Assembly: GCA_031769625.1 (NCBI GenBank)
Contig: JAUIMM010000686.1
Location: 3,866,001-3,930,000 of the forward strand
Reading direction: 5' to 3'
Source of the DNA: Taudactylus pleione
Lineage: Eukaryota > Chordata > Amphibia > Anura > Myobatrachidae
Length of the DNA: 64,000 nucleotides
Numbering within the stretch: the first letter of the stretch is position 1; the number at the start of each line of letters is the position of its first letter. Both the position numbers and the translations under genes were made by a program. This document shows positions 22,267-34,752 of this stretch, one piece after another. Under the pieces are notes generated by a model that was not told the DNA's origin, made no database searches, and saw nothing but the letters and a program-made list of their open reading frames with translations.

Positions 22267-22594
22267 AGGTGCGTACACACTGAGCGATTTAAATGAACGA
22301 TTGCGACATCGTAATCGTTTACTCGCTCATTAATCGTGCAGTATAATGTCAAACAGCCAGCGATGCGCACTCCCACTTGTCGTTTTCGACAACAATCATC
22401 ACCTGAACATGCAGACCAACCTGCCATTAACAACAGGTTGTGCATGTTTCGGGGATGAGGGAGGGTGCCTGCACAGAAAGACATATCGTTCAGTGTGGGC
22501 ACCTTATCCCACTGCACAGGAAGGTGAACGATTGTACAATTAAAATGTCGTAATCGTACAGTTCCTCCTCCTATCTTCTAGTGTGTGCACACCT
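22267..22594. mobile_element. 328-bp Harbinger-like MITE (GGTGCGTACACAC family)
   Basis: Ends AGGTGCGTACACACTGAGCGA and CTAGTGTGTGCACACCT with a perfect TAA duplication (22264-22266, 22595-22597). The interior carries CGATTGCGACATCG and ATCGTTCAGTGTG motifs shared with family members at 29239, 30616, 41889 and 55902. Confidence 0.88.
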
Positions 22595-22806
22595 TAACAC
22601 AGGTATTTCTTCTGTCTGTAAGGGTCAACCCTGGTTGAAATTCCTGTGTTTAGGGATACTGAATTCTGCCATTAAACATGCGGAAACAGTAGTTTCCACC
22701 TTTTTTTAAGGGCGAACTGATTAATAGATAAACTGCTTAGGCTCTGTAGAGTAGGGGAGAAAATCAAAATGATTCAGATTTTTTTAATCCTTTTGAGGTA
22801 TAGTTA

Positions 22807-23005
22807 CTAAAGGTTGATTTTAATCTATTTAAAATCCATCAAAATCGATTAACATTGATGTTGTGTTTCTCGGGTTAAATCACACATTTACTAACAGACA
22901 ATTTTTTTTTTTTTTTTTTTTTAAGTATTAGTAAATGTGTGATTTAGCCCCAGAATCACAACATCGATGTTAACCAATTTTAAATCGATTAAAATCGACC
23001 TTTAG
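22807..23005. mobile_element. 199-bp foldback MITE
   Basis: Almost the whole element is one hairpin. The ends CTAAAGGTTGATTTTAATC and GATTAAAATCGACCTTTAG continue into ATCAAAATCGATTAACATTGATGTTGTG and its complement, around a poly-T loop. TA stands on both sides (22805-22806, 23006-23007), suggesting a Tc1/mariner-type mover. Confidence 0.88.
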
Positions 23006-23007
23006 TA

Positions 23008-26000
23008 TCTGCCAGAGAAGTACAAAGTGCTTAAAATTCCCACTTACTGGTGTAATGTACGCGAGGAGGCCGGCTTGTGCTAATGAGCAAAGAATTAGTC
23101 ATTCAAAATGATTTTCAGTAATAAGCTATGAGAGGGGAAAGCCGCAAGCGTTTGAACTAATTGATATTTCTTTTTAATATTCAACACAAATTAAACTGCA
23201 TCCCATAATCTTAAGAAGATCGGGCCTCACGTGGCGTTATGTTTTGGCTTCTCTTTCCTGCTGTACAATCTGAATATCAGACTTCTAATAACCTCATTTC
23301 ATTCTGGAAATTAAATGAGGTATAGTCGGATAGGTGCCTTTTTTCTGTTTCCACACGTGCTGGTCCCTAGAGGTAAATGGGGGGCAGCACTATCTTTATG
23401 AAATTATAATAAAACCTCATTACATGAGGATATCACTTAGAATGTTAAGGTTCCCCTTACTGTGTGGAGCTGTATACCAAATTCTTCTATCTAATTGGCT
23501 ATTGATTAGTTGGGGGACAGGCACTGTTAATGTTGGCCTTGAGGATGAAATTATCTGCTAATTCGTATAATCTTACAGGTGGTTAGTGCACCATTTAAAG
23601 GCAGAGTTTTTTTCTTTTTTTTTTACATTTCTTTTTACTTTATTTAAGCAAATAAGTAAAAATGGAAAAACACAGCAGAAACCCACGGAGGAGACTCTTA
23701 TAACACTTTTTTTTTTTTTTTCATCCTGCACAGCTATGCCTAGCTAGCAAGCGCAGGTGTTGAGGTTAATAGGAATGTATTTCCCAGTTGGCCATTTGCT
23801 GGAGGGATGTCTGGGAAGGCTCTGTAGGTAGAGATTTCAAGTTGGGATGAAAGAGGTGGGGGAAAAAAGACTGATATTTGTGTAACTGAGAAGACATTTT
23901 CCATTATCTTTTAAGAAGAGAGAGAGAGAAAAACAGCTTAAATAAGACTTTGCCTAGAAACTGATTACAAATCAGTGGTCTGTTCACAATGCTAGGCTTT
24001 GCAAAGTGTCTGTGTTGGCCTCCATTATTGACTCACTTGGTTGATGCCTGAGGTTTTATTCCAGAATATCCCTTAAATGATTGGTTGGGTTCAGATGTAG
24101 TGATCGCAATGGGTGTAACATGTGACTAGTATCTGTCCCTTGCCACTCAAAGTATTCCATGACCACACATGCTCTGTCATCCTAGTAGACACCCTACCTG
24201 TTGGGGGAAAAAAAGGCAACATGGGATTAAGATGAGTTCTGCATTAAGTAGCCATTAATATTGACCTTTTCTTTTAAGGCAGTAACTGCACCCATACTAT
24301 GTAGGGAAAATGCATCTCACAACGTAACAGTACCGTTAGAACCGCTCATTACAGAAAACAAGCAGTCAGGGCTGTGGAGTTCTTTAGGTTGGTATCACAC
24401 ATGCACTCTTCCCTTTTTTTTTTCTTTTTAGAATAGGATTTATCTGACCTTTTCTTCTTCCCCTGCTATGTAGTTTGTTGCCTGTGTTCTTTGCACTATA
24501 AAACTTACAAAGCTGTATTGCTAGGTGTGAGGATTAGGTCCAAGTCTAATATCCTGGAGTTCTGTCAGAACATGTTGGTGAAACAGGCTACTCGTGCTAC
24601 TGAAATATCTAGTCAGTGTGTCAGCAGTTGGTAGCCTGTTCTACCTGGCACTTTCAGATAATGTGTGGTTATCATGATCATGGAGTATGCACATTCACTG
24701 GCTTTCCCTTTGCTGATAGTAATATTGTTCCTTTCTGACCTAACTTTAGACCCTGCTTATGAAACGTTGGGCGTTATCTTGGTCTCTGAAGCTCATGCGA
24801 CAATCACCCTTTTTGGAGCCATGCCATGCTCTTCAGGTGCCGAACACCTAAATAGTCCAGCATCTTATTCATGGCTCTGACAATGCTGGGATGTTAACTA
24901 AATTAGCACACTCAGTTACCGAAGTAATTGCACATTTCTGTCCACTTCCTGTAGTTGAGGTCATCATCAACCTTGTTATCCTAGTATGCAGACTGATCAC
25001 CTTTACATGCTTTCGGCTGGTATACAGGAGTGTTAATAATTTGCCATTCTGTGTACATTCTAAAATCTGACAAGTGTGTGTAAATTCTAATAAAACCAGT
25101 GTAATATAATTATACATTTTGTGTTACTTGTTCACTTGTAGTCAATTTTGAGGTTGTCTACACCACTCTCAGGTGATATGCAGTGTATAGTACACTGCTG
25201 CAGGGAGGCTTTGAGAACAGGATAAAAGTGAGGACAAAGTACAAGGTTTCAACTCCAATGTATGCAGGCCTTTAAGAAACATCAATGCACTGCCTTCCTA
25301 AGTTGTGTCAATATAAGCCTGTAGTGTTCAAGGGAAACCATGTTAACATATTGAGAGCAAATTAACCCTTTATATTGATTTTATCTGTACAAGGCTTTAA
25401 ATCCTCTTGCAATAACTCAGTGCAGGGCATTATGATTTGTGTATATTACATATGGACAAAACATGTAACAATGTTATGGTGCCATGATATTGTTTTTTTC
25501 TCTTTTTGTGGGGTTCTGGGGAAGGTTGGATTTACTTTCCATGGCCAGATTGTTATTGATGAATGTTTTCTACCATTTGTTTGAGGAGCAAACAGTTATT
25601 TTTGCTGTTTGCTCCTCAAATTATTTAACTTATGCTACAGGACAGATGTAACTTTTTGCTATTCCGTGAATACACATTAAGAAGAATATTCCATTAGTTC
25701 TCATTCATTTAAACTTGATCATATTTGGTAACTTCAGACTGCTTCTACCCTTTATATTCCCTGTAACCTTTTATTTTTGTCATCATTAAAAACACTCCAA
25801 AGTTCCCCTTTCCCCTTAGCTTTCCATTAATTTGCAGGCACCAAGCAATATTGTCTTTGTCCTCATAAAATTCCTATAATTAGCACAAGTTTGCAGTCTG
25901 GCCGGTGTGATTTGGGTTAGGCAAAGGTCGTAGGATACACTTAGTGGGTCAATTTACATGTAAACTCTTTGTTTCCTCATGCCATAACAGATAAAGACTG

Positions 26001-26339
26001 TATGTAATTACTTTGATTACAGTGGTTGCGGAAATGACATGAGGGAAAAGAATGTAATAGTTTAATGCAGGGCTCAAATATTCTTAAGTGCATATTGAGG
26101 TCCATAAACAGTGGCCTGGCCCATTTTCTCAATATCATTTAGGGACAACACTTTTTTTCCCCAATACAGATTTAAATGATTAGTGCTCTTTAAGCCCTAG
26201 CGCTTGGCTATGTTCTGTCTTTTCAATATGGGTACTAATAAAGATACTGTGCTAGTGTCATGACAACCTGAAAAACAAGGGCTACATAAAAATTTTACTA
26301 ATGAGAATCCTTTGTAATCAAGTGTTTAAGAAAAGGCTC
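23008..26339. other. Unrecognised stretch, 3.3 kb without a repeat I could name
   Basis: The longest block with no transposon end recognised. Frames are short and unconvincing; no splice-flanked exon, tRNA or tandem array was seen. A small hairpin GAGGAGCAAACAG...CTGTTTGCTCCTC lies near 25580-25617. If host functional sequence exists in the window, this is one place to look for conserved non-coding DNA. Confidence 0.4.
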
Positions 26340-26342
26340 TTA

Positions 26343-27213
26343 GGGCCATATTCAATTAGAGGCGAAAAGTCCGTTATTGGTGATAATTTATCGCCGATGA
26401 CGTCATTTTTGCCAGTTTAACTTATCCCCATATTCAATTTCAAAGACTTTTCGCAGGTGCAAAAAGTTTTTGTAAAAAAACAGGGATAAGTTTTCACCAC
26501 TGTTTAGGTGGCGAAAATAAGTGCAGAATTGGGGTTTTGGGGTGCAGAATAAAAAAAATAAATAGCCTGCACCCTTTGGAATGTCCCCTTAATGTAATCT
26601 GTGTAAAAAATGACAAAAAAAAAATTCCTTAGGACACCCCAAAAAAAGGTACTTTCATTTTGGGGGTGAACGAAAAAATGCTGGGGAACAAATTTAAAAA
26701 CTAGCGAAATAACCTCAGGGGGTGTCCCCATGTATGTGGCAGGTGTTTTCTAGAATGTGGGTGGTTGCGGCAGGTGGATTTTTGAAGTTTAAAAAATCAT
26801 TTTAGGGACTTAAAAATATGCTTGCACCAATTTTCATATACCCCAAATTTGATGGGACTAGTTATATTTCCAAAAAATCAAAAGGATAAATGCTATTCTT
26901 CACCACTTCTTCACAGGCGCATTTGTGCATCTGTCACGGCTATTTAAAAACTCTGATTACCTTCAGCGGGCCATATAGGTGGTACCCATAGTGATCCCCC
27001 ATGTCACACCATCTTTTGGGGTGTGACAGGCTGATTTCCCCTAAAGTGACAGGACTTTACGATACTTACCTTTCCGCTGGGTCTTGTTTTCGCCGGATCC
27101 TAATTGAATACGGGGATAAGCAGGCACGCGCCCGATACTTTATCCCTGCAAAAAACGGCGATGATGGCGAAAAGTCTGACCTCAGACTTTTCGCCTCAAA
27201 TTGAATAAGGCCC
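26343..27213. mobile_element. 871-bp non-autonomous DNA transposon (GGGCC.TATTCAATT family)
   Basis: Ends GGGCCATATTCAATTAGAGGCGAAAAGTC and GACTTTTCGCCTCAAATTGAATAAGGCCC are inverted repeats. Flanks are TTA and GTA, a possible eroded 3-bp duplication. A smaller copy with an intact TAT duplication lies at 37637-38215 and a truncated one at 40687-41140. Confidence 0.85.
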
Positions 27214-27215
27214 GT

Positions 27216-29235
27216 AGTTTATTTACAGTGGCATATCTCTGTTTTTGAGTAAGTTATATCACTTAACACTGCATTAGTGTGTCACAGCAGACTCCCAGAC
27301 CCTCTTACCGCACCAGGTGCTGCCAGTTCATCAGCTAGCATGTTCCCACTGGTCATACTTTCCAAGCCACACATTCTGTGACAAGCATTGTCTCTGGATG
27401 ATGGCGTTTCTCCTGAGGTTGACGCACCTTGTGCGCCGCTATCTTGCTTTTGGTCAGCTGACCTAACTCTTCTCAAATGATCTGCGCTACCAATCACCAT
27501 AGAGAGCGCCCTATTTAAACTCCTCCATTGCACTTGCACAGTGGCAGTACAACTTGTATTGTACTAGTTCCTGGTTCCAGCGTCAGCAGCTCTGACCACT
27601 GACTCCTGCACGGAAGCGGCTGTGCAATATCTTCCAACTAAAAAGCAAATGCAGCAAAAGGTGTCTGTAAGAAATGGATACCTCCTGCATGCATCTGAGT
27701 AGACACTGCCTCGGATCACCATCGCGACCATCGTTGCTGCTTTGGCCAGGTTGCATAAGCTGAAACTTTCCCAGTCTGGCCATCGGAACTGGGCAGCCGG
27801 ATCCAGGAAGACTGCCTCTGAATGGTCCTTGTTTCCGTCCCACTCTGCCCCCCAAATGCCGCAGCATGTCAATCATGCAGTGGCTAAGGGGGTACTGTGA
27901 GCGATCATGCAGAACCCATTCTGCACATGCGCAGAACCCCAACAATCAGATGTATGCAAACCATTGTAGAACAGCTGATACATATATATTTGACATGAAA
28001 CTTATGGGCTATATATTTGATGGGATCTAGGTACTGTGCCTGACATGAATTTTGAGTTTCTAGCACTACAGTATGTGATATTCCTGTGTATTGTTTATCC
28101 TGCCGCATGAATGGCTACCTCACCAGTTGTGGACAGAATGAACAATATGAGGAATTGATGATTAATTTGTTCGTCTTGCTCATTATATTTGTACTGTAAG
28201 TTGTATTTCCTCATTGTTGCCATTGCTAATGCTTAATAGGTTTCACCCCGTCCATTGGCCCCTGAATTTAAATAGCATTCACATTTAATAAATGCACCCC
28301 ACCAGACCTGACTTCACATTTATAGTTTTGCCATTTAATAAATAGACCGGTCCCTCTCCAACACATTAGCCCTAACATTAACTTCTTTTCATTTCAAAAA
28401 TAGACCTATTCCTCCCACCATTAGCCAACTAGCTTCGTCTTTTGTTGCTGTAGCGTTTGCAACATAACGCTAATTCCGCTACAAAGCCTTTCCCTGGTGT
28501 ACAGCTGTGCGCCCAAATGTGCAGGGACTGAAACATTTACTTTCAGCATCTCAAATACTGCTTGGTGCATCTTTAAACGCCACCATCTGTTCTCTGTCTG
28601 AGCATGGCCTCCAATGTTAGCAATGAAGCAATTTTGTACGGAACCACTTTTAGCGCCACACCTGAGAAACTACCATCAAGTGCTTCTGATTTGTCCTAAC
28701 AGGGGAGAAACTTGAAGTTCTGTCTCTAGGTTCTGGGGCTCATTATTTTACCTGCAAGATCTGAGAAATTATGCATAAAAAGACAGACTGTCGGCTTCTC
28801 AGATCCACTGCCTGCGAAGAAACGGCACTAGGGAAACAGTGGCAACATTGCGAAGACCATCGGACATCTGAGCAGTGAATCTGCGCCCGAGGATGCAGTC
28901 GTTGACTTTCTCATACCCCCAAAACTGCGTTGACACGCCTCCATTTTGAAAAACAACCCATTACCGCCCAGAAATGCCTGCAACTTGTCTATCACACCAC
29001 GACGGGAGCTGAAGCACATGTGCACTGCGGCTCCAGCGCATGTGCAGAAAAAAAAAAACATTGGTCATTTGCAATCGAATCGGGACAGCATTCACCTCTG
29101 AACCAGGCCCAATGTCCTTGGGTTAACAGGCCCAAAACAAAACATTGATGACTTAGTAGAGGGTAAATACGTATTTCAAATGTCCGTGTTTAAAATAAGA
29201 GTAAATAAAACCAGTGTTCTTTTCAGACTTTCTAC
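27216..29235. other. Unassigned; possible LTR-like block at 27270-27900
   Basis: 27500-27580 has CCCTATTTAAACTCCTCC, a plausible TATA-type element. Near 27885 the sequence GGCTAAGGGGGTACTGTGAGCG looks like a purine tract followed by TG. These would fit a degraded LTR element, but no repeated LTR pair or pol motif was found. From 28735 to 29110 the sequence ends CTGAACCAGGCCC, which resembles one end of the GGGCCTGATTCAG Harbinger family without its partner. Confidence 0.2.
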
Positions 29236-29238
29236 TTA

Positions 29239-29559
29239 TGGCCCGTACACACACGGGTCGATCAGACAATGATCATATATCGTCTGATCGTCCTGCATGT
29301 GCTGGATGTTCGATATCGAACATCCAGCAACATGCACCAACCCCCTAACGACCCTAGAACAAACAGGCTAACCTGGTCGATATCGACCAGGTTGACCTGC
29401 ATGCACGGGCGATGGTCGATATTGATATCGACCATCCGTGCCCGTGCATCGACCATCGTTTGGTCGTTAGAGGGGTTGAAAGAAGGAACGATATAAACGA
29501 TCAAACGATAACGATATCGTTTATATCGTTCTTTTGAGTTGGACCGTATGCATGTACCA
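29239..29559. mobile_element. 321-bp Harbinger-like MITE (GTACACAC family)
   Basis: Ends TGGCCCGTACACACACGG and CCGTATGCATGTACCA are imperfect inverted repeats flanked by TTA (29236-29238, 29560-29562). The interior is packed with short palindromes such as GATATCGAACATCCAGC and ACGATATCGTTTATATCGTT. Confidence 0.82.
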
Positions 29560-29562
29560 TTA

Positions 29563-30612
29563 GTATGAAAACTAGATTAGAAATTCTATAATAACCAATA
29601 TTTTGTTTTAGTTTATTTGCAATATTTTGTTTTGTCAGTTTATGTGATGAGAGAGAGAGATGCCCATCACGCAATACAGTACTTTAAATGTTGCCAAGCC
29701 TGATCTGGTTTTGCAGAACTCTTGCACAAGTAGTCCGTTATGAGTTAGTGTTGGGAATTGACATAATATTTAAATAAGAGCCTCAAGGGAAACTGCATGC
29801 TTATGTTACAAGGAGAAAGTCTGCACAGTTGTGGTCTCAGTCTATTGAACTGGCATATAATTACCTCCACTCAGCACCACAGTTTGTCATCCAGCATCCA
29901 TCAGTAGGAAGGCGTTGTGGAAAAATGACTTTTAGAGCAAGAACTTCAAAAAATATTAATAATGTTAATGATCTCACTCTATAAATAGGGTTATCCTTAT
30001 CAATGGCAAATGCACAGTAGAACAAAGGCAGCTGCTCGGGGCTCTGGAGTGGTTTTGGAATGATTAAATTAATGATTATGGCATGTTACATTTTTTTAAG
30101 GTAATTTCAACCTGCAGAGGAGACGCAGTGCGATGGAAAAGTATCTCGGATGCAACATAAAGGGCCTCTTAAATTTAAAATGTTCAGATATGAACCATTA
30201 ATGTTAAATACATGATGTTCTGTGTTAACCTGATATTTCCACTGCAGCTCTCCTGAAACGTAAAATATTACCGATGATACCATTGTATAACGCTGAAGCC
30301 CATCTACTGCTTTAGGACACCAAATAAAATCTAAAGCTGGTTACCCACTCACATTACCAGTGACCCCCACATATCAAATGCAATTGTGTTTGACAGATCT
30401 TCAATTCTTTCTTAACTAGCACACACTGTACTTTAATAGTGCACTACACTTACTGCATACAACCCATTAAAATACGATAATATACTTCAGCTTCTGCCCA
30501 AAAAAATATAAATAAATTCAAACAGTATGTTTTCTTACGATCATCTTGTGGTTGAAGGTGGATCAAGGTGCAGTATTATATACTCTTCATTGTAACTTGT
30601 GATTGCTTCTAC
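29563..30612. other. Unrecognised stretch
   Basis: No gene or repeat end was recognised. Confidence 0.4.
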
Positions 30613-30615
30613 TTA

Positions 30616-30953
30616 AGGTGCGTGTACACACTAGACGATGTTTTGCTCGATTTGCCCCTATTTCGACTCATCGGAACAACAAATCGTGTAAAATATGTCC
30701 AAATCATGAGTGTCCTCTCACGATCACAATGCCGATGCGCGTACCCGCAGCTCATCCGTTGTATCTTCAGATCTTGCCTACAGCGGGCAAGATTTGTCAA
30801 TCTCGTACACGAAGCACTGGAAATCGCTAAGGATGCACAATAGATTGTTGGTCAGATTGGATATTTTTAAGCACCATATCGTGCCGGGGAGAGTTCAAGG
30901 GAAATTGCTCACGATATTGCATCGTGAGCACGTTGTCTAGTGTGTACGCACCT
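30616..30953. mobile_element. 338-bp Harbinger-like MITE (GGTGCGTACACAC family)
   Basis: Ends AGGTGCGTGTACACACTAGACGA and GTCTAGTGTGTACGCACCT are near-perfect inverted repeats. TTA flanks both sides (30613-30615, 30954-30956). Confidence 0.9.
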
Positions 30954-30956
30954 TTA

Positions 30957-31762
30957 GTCTTCCCAACCTGGTCAGTGGAATGAAGGAGCTCTAGGAAACA
31001 AACCACTATAGAGAGCAAAGCCTTCTGTTCAGGAGGAGACATGGGCACTTTAATACAAGCTATAAGTACAACTATATTTCAAAATGACAACAAATACCAA
31101 AAAACTGTGTTTGATGCTAGCATTCTGTTAGGGTTTCCCATGGAAAGTAGTATTCTGCTAAATGTAATAATATGGTAGTGTGCAATGACTTATTACTGTG
31201 TGCACATTAAGGTGTGTAATTGCCACAGAAACACTGTCAATTATGAGAATTTGCAGTGGATGAGACTGGCACAACTCAGTAGGTATTAACTATGAATAAG
31301 AAACATAACATTCCACATTGTCTCATTTCATTATTCAAATTTAAGGAAACTGACATAGATTGGCTGAAATGATTGAAAAACGAGTGTCAGATACTTTTGT
31401 GATACATTTTTGTATTGCATCATATAAATTGGTAAAGACAGATTATACTGTTGTTTTATTTAACTTTTTAAATCTGATTTTTTTTTTCTTAATTTGAAAA
31501 GTGCGCTTTCACTGATACCAATGTCTCTCTCATTCCTTTATGGAAATTAGCCCATATATTTTTCCGGATTCATATGTATGTCATCTAGCCGCATGACAAA
31601 CTGTGGGCTAAGACAGCTGTTTGTATTGGTTTTTGATTGCTTACTTGGTTGTCAGTTTATCTATCAAGCTGCTGTAGCACTTGATTATTGCTCTCTTTCT
31701 CTTTGTTTCCTTTGGTTCTACAATTATTAGCAATGTACGGCTGCACATGTTACCAATTATTA
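30957..31762. other. Unrecognised stretch
   Basis: No gene or repeat end was recognised. Confidence 0.4.
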
Positions 31763-31770
31763 CCATAGAG

Positions 31771-31974
31771 CAGTGGTTCTCAAACTCGGTCATCAGGACC
31801 CCACACAGGTCACGTTTTCCAGGTTACCAAGCAGGTGCACAGGTGTATTCATTACTCACTGACACATTTTAAAAGATCCACAGGTGGAGCTAATTGTTTC
31901 ACTTTCAATTCTGTGAGGAGACCTGCTAAACATGCACTGTTTGGGGTCCTGAGGACCGAGTTTGAGAACCTGTG
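31771..31974. mobile_element. 204-bp hAT MITE, copy 2
   Basis: Ends CAGTGGTTCTCAAACTC and GAGTTTGAGAACCTGTG match copy 1 at 9931 and the length is identical. The 8-bp duplication CCATAGAG is perfect (31763-31770, 31975-31982). Confidence 0.95.
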
Positions 31975-31982
31975 CCATAGAG

Positions 31983-32441
31983 CAATATGTCAGGTTTTCC
32001 TGCCCATCTCTATAAGGGTCAAGGAAACATTTTCAGTGTTGGTGATTGTGAGGTGTTAGATAGTTGGAATGGTAGCACTACACAGTCATCACCGCTAAGT
32101 GAGCACCCTTGCATGTTTAGCTTGTTATATTGGCTACAAGAGGTTCTAATGGGGAAACACTAGACTTTCTCACTTCTATCAGGTATAGTACTTATTGATT
32201 GTCAGCTGGATTTACCAGATAAGATACAACAATCAGATTGCTGACAAATGAGCATCGCCATTTTGGGTTGACCTTACCTTCTCCTTAACATTATTCTTAA
32301 TCAAATTACAGTGCAGAAGTGACTCATGTGTAATACTATAAAGCTACACGAATTGCAAGCACATAGGCAACCAGTTGTCAATGCACAATACTGTACCTGT
32401 GGGAGTGAGATCAGTTCCAAATATAGGGATATTGTACGATT
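31983..32441. other. Unrecognised stretch
   Basis: No gene or repeat end was recognised. Confidence 0.4.
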
Positions 32442-32746
32442 CAGGGGCATTTCTATAATGAGTGCAGGGTGTGCAGTGCACACGGGCCCCTGAGTCCAGG
32501 GGGGCACACACCGTGAGCCCATATTTTTAATACTTACCTCCCCGGAGGCCACCATCGGCGGTAGCAGCGCTTTTCAAATCTGCTGGAAAATTTTCCCTGC
32601 ATTTTGCACATGTGCAGTAGGGAAATCGCTGGGGAAATGGCCCAGAGTCTACTGCCGTGCTCAGTACGCTGACAGCTGCTGGGGAGAGAGAAGGGGCCCC
32701 GGACGGAGACTGCACACCGGCCCTCTCCTCTTTTAATACGCCCATG
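32442..32746. mobile_element. 305-bp hAT-like non-autonomous element
   Basis: The left end CAGGGGCATTTCTATAATG and the right end TTTTAATACGCCCATG are eroded inverted repeats. The interior GTGCAGGGTGTGCAGTGCACACGGGCCCCTG matches the reverse complement of 16479-16804. The flanks GTACGATT and GCCTGATT agree at only 5 of 8 positions. Confidence 0.6.
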
Positions 32747-32749
32747 GCC

Positions 32750-33189
32750 TGATTGTGTGGGACAGTGGTTCCCAGAATGTGATATAATTCATTCTATTCC
32801 ACTGAATACTTCATTGTCAGTTTGGGGTAGAATTGGACATTTAAGTTTAAAACCAGGTGAAGCTATTGTATTGTGAGAGAGTTTGTAACCGTCACAGATG
32901 TACAAGTTGTGTGAGGTCACAGAGCTATAGTGGTGTCTTATGCCCATAAGGACTAATTTTCACATTTTGTCTGTGTCACGGAAGTGAATTTTAGAAAGAG
33001 ATACTGGAAATCACTTCTAATGTAGTAATGTTAACTTTAAATTATTTAAATGCAGTAAAATACTGTATACTTCTAGTTAATGTAAATCACTTTTATCTGG
33101 AGATGTAGGGTTCTCATTGAAGACTACAAAGGCTATATGTGTGGATTCTCTAAAAATTAAAACCAAATTTACCTCCCTGTGGCCAATTG
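32750..33189. other. Unrecognised stretch
   Basis: CAGTGGTTCCCAGAATGTG at about 32764 resembles a hAT left end but has no partner. Nothing else was recognised. Confidence 0.35.
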
Positions 33190-33469
33190 TGAAAAGAATA
33201 TAGAAGGTGTGCTTAAAATAGGCAATCTTCCTCCACTATAAATTCATCCTTTCATCAGCACTGTCCCTTTCACTTGTCAAGCAAACGTACTTAAGGTCTT
33301 TAATAGTCACCATACCTTCTATTGATGCTGTTTGCTTCCAGTACGGCCTTCGTTCTAATGATGACAAAATGTACCTCTCCTATGCTGACCACTTTCCTTA
33401 TGTACTATTTAATGTAACAAACTGTTTATTTCCTATCTCTACTTGGGTACCCCGCCCAATTCTATCTAA

Positions 33470-33784
33470 AGGGACCTATCCATTACCCAACTTTGTGAAC
33501 AATCTGACCAAAACCAGGAGGTTTTGGTCGCATTGTTCACAAAGTTGGGTAATGGATAGCCGGCAAGGACCAGTGATGCGTGTGCATGCTGGGTCCTTGC
33601 CGTCCCCGACTTTCTACTGAACATGCCTGTCACCCTGATGACGCTCGTCAGGTTCGGCATGTTCAGATACAGGAGGTCGGGATCCTTCACTGAATGATGT
33701 TCAGTGCGGGCACCGCACCTCGGCGACTTGAAGGTCTGAAAGCTAGACGATCAGACTTTCAGGTCGCGTAGTGGATACCCCCCT
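33470..33784. mobile_element. 315-bp Harbinger-like MITE splitting the LINE
   Basis: Ends AGGGACCTATCCATTACCCA and GTAGTGGATACCCCCCT with a TAA duplication (33467-33469, 33785-33787). The left half is a strong hairpin: TGTGAACAATCTGACCAAAACCAGG and its complement. A copy in the opposite orientation is at 54282-54608. Confidence 0.85.
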
Positions 33785-34064
33785 TAAAACTTAACATGTC
33801 CAAACAAAGCTTTATAATTTTCCTTACTCACAGAATCCTAATTTCCCCTCATATCTCCCTCACCACCAGTAACACCCCACTGTTGCCTTGGTATCATACT
33901 TGACTTCCCTTTTTCTTTTCTTTTGTAACTCACAGCCAGTCTTTCTCACAATCCTGTCACCTCACATATGTAAAAGTGCCAAATTATGCCCCTTTCTTAC
34001 CCAAAGTGCTACCAAACTATATTATTTTATCCTCTCCCACTTTGACTACTGTAATTTAATACTA

Positions 34065-34752
34065 CAGGTTAAGTCTCCCATATCCAAATATTCCAAAATT
34101 CGGAATATTCCGAAATACAGATTTTTTTTTTTTAGCATGACTGAAACCTTTGCTTTTTGATGGTTTAGAGTGCGAATAGATAGCTTCTGCTGATTAAAAT
34201 GATATGCAGCATGCATATGTTCTCTGTGCGTCTGTGGGTGTATGCATGCGAAACCCTACGTTAGTGTTACAGCCGCTGACACGCTAACGTAGCGTTTCGC
34301 ATGCAGATACACTCGCAGTCGCTCACAGAACATGTGCATGCTGCATATCATTTTAATCAGCAGAAGCTGTTTGTGCTATCTATTCGCATCGCTGTGTGAA
34401 TAAAACGCATTTGAAGGTAAAAAGTCGCACAAAAGATGCTTGGTGCTACTGAGTCATGCCTCGGCATGGCGCAAATAGAAGGGCTGTTAACGCGCAAGGA
34501 GGCTAGATGTATGAGGACACATCTGTACACAAACTTTGTTTGAGCAACAAAATTATTTAAAATATTATATAAAATTACCTGCAGGCTGTGTATATAAGGT
34601 GTATGTAATACCTAAATGCATTCTGTGTTTAGATTTGAGTCCCATTCCCACGATATTATCATTATGGTATGCAAATATTTCAAAATACGGAATATTTCAA
34701 TATCCAAAATACTTCTGTTCCCAAGCCTTTTGGATATGGGAAACTCAACCTG
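34065..34752. mobile_element. Tigger/pogo-like MITE splitting the LINE, itself interrupted
   Basis: Ends CAGGTTAAGTCTCCCATATCC and GGATATGGGAAACTCAACCTG with TA on both sides (34063-34064, 34753-34754). Read in reverse, it matches 18628-19046 from both ends. The middle is replaced by a foreign block at about 34167-34520. Confidence 0.85.
34167..34520. repeat. Palindromic insertion nested in the Tigger MITE
   Basis: TGCGAATAGATAGCTTCTGCTGATTAAAATGATATGCAGC at 34171 is mirrored at 34388 by its complement, and the arms continue to the centre near 34265-34280 with CTACGTTAG/CTAACGTAG. The non-palindromic remainder (34389-34520) ends CACATCTGTACAC, where the Tigger sequence resumes. Exact ends and duplication were not resolved. 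Confidence 0.7.

Noticed and set aside
25575..25620. microRNA precursor from the hairpin GAGGAGCAAACAG...CTGTTTGCTCCTC
   Set aside because: The stem is only about 13 bp, too short for a typical precursor.
27564..27945. Overlapping 102- and 120-codon minus-strand frames
   Set aside because: No recognisable domain, and they overlap each other in different frames; may be part of an old LTR-like block.
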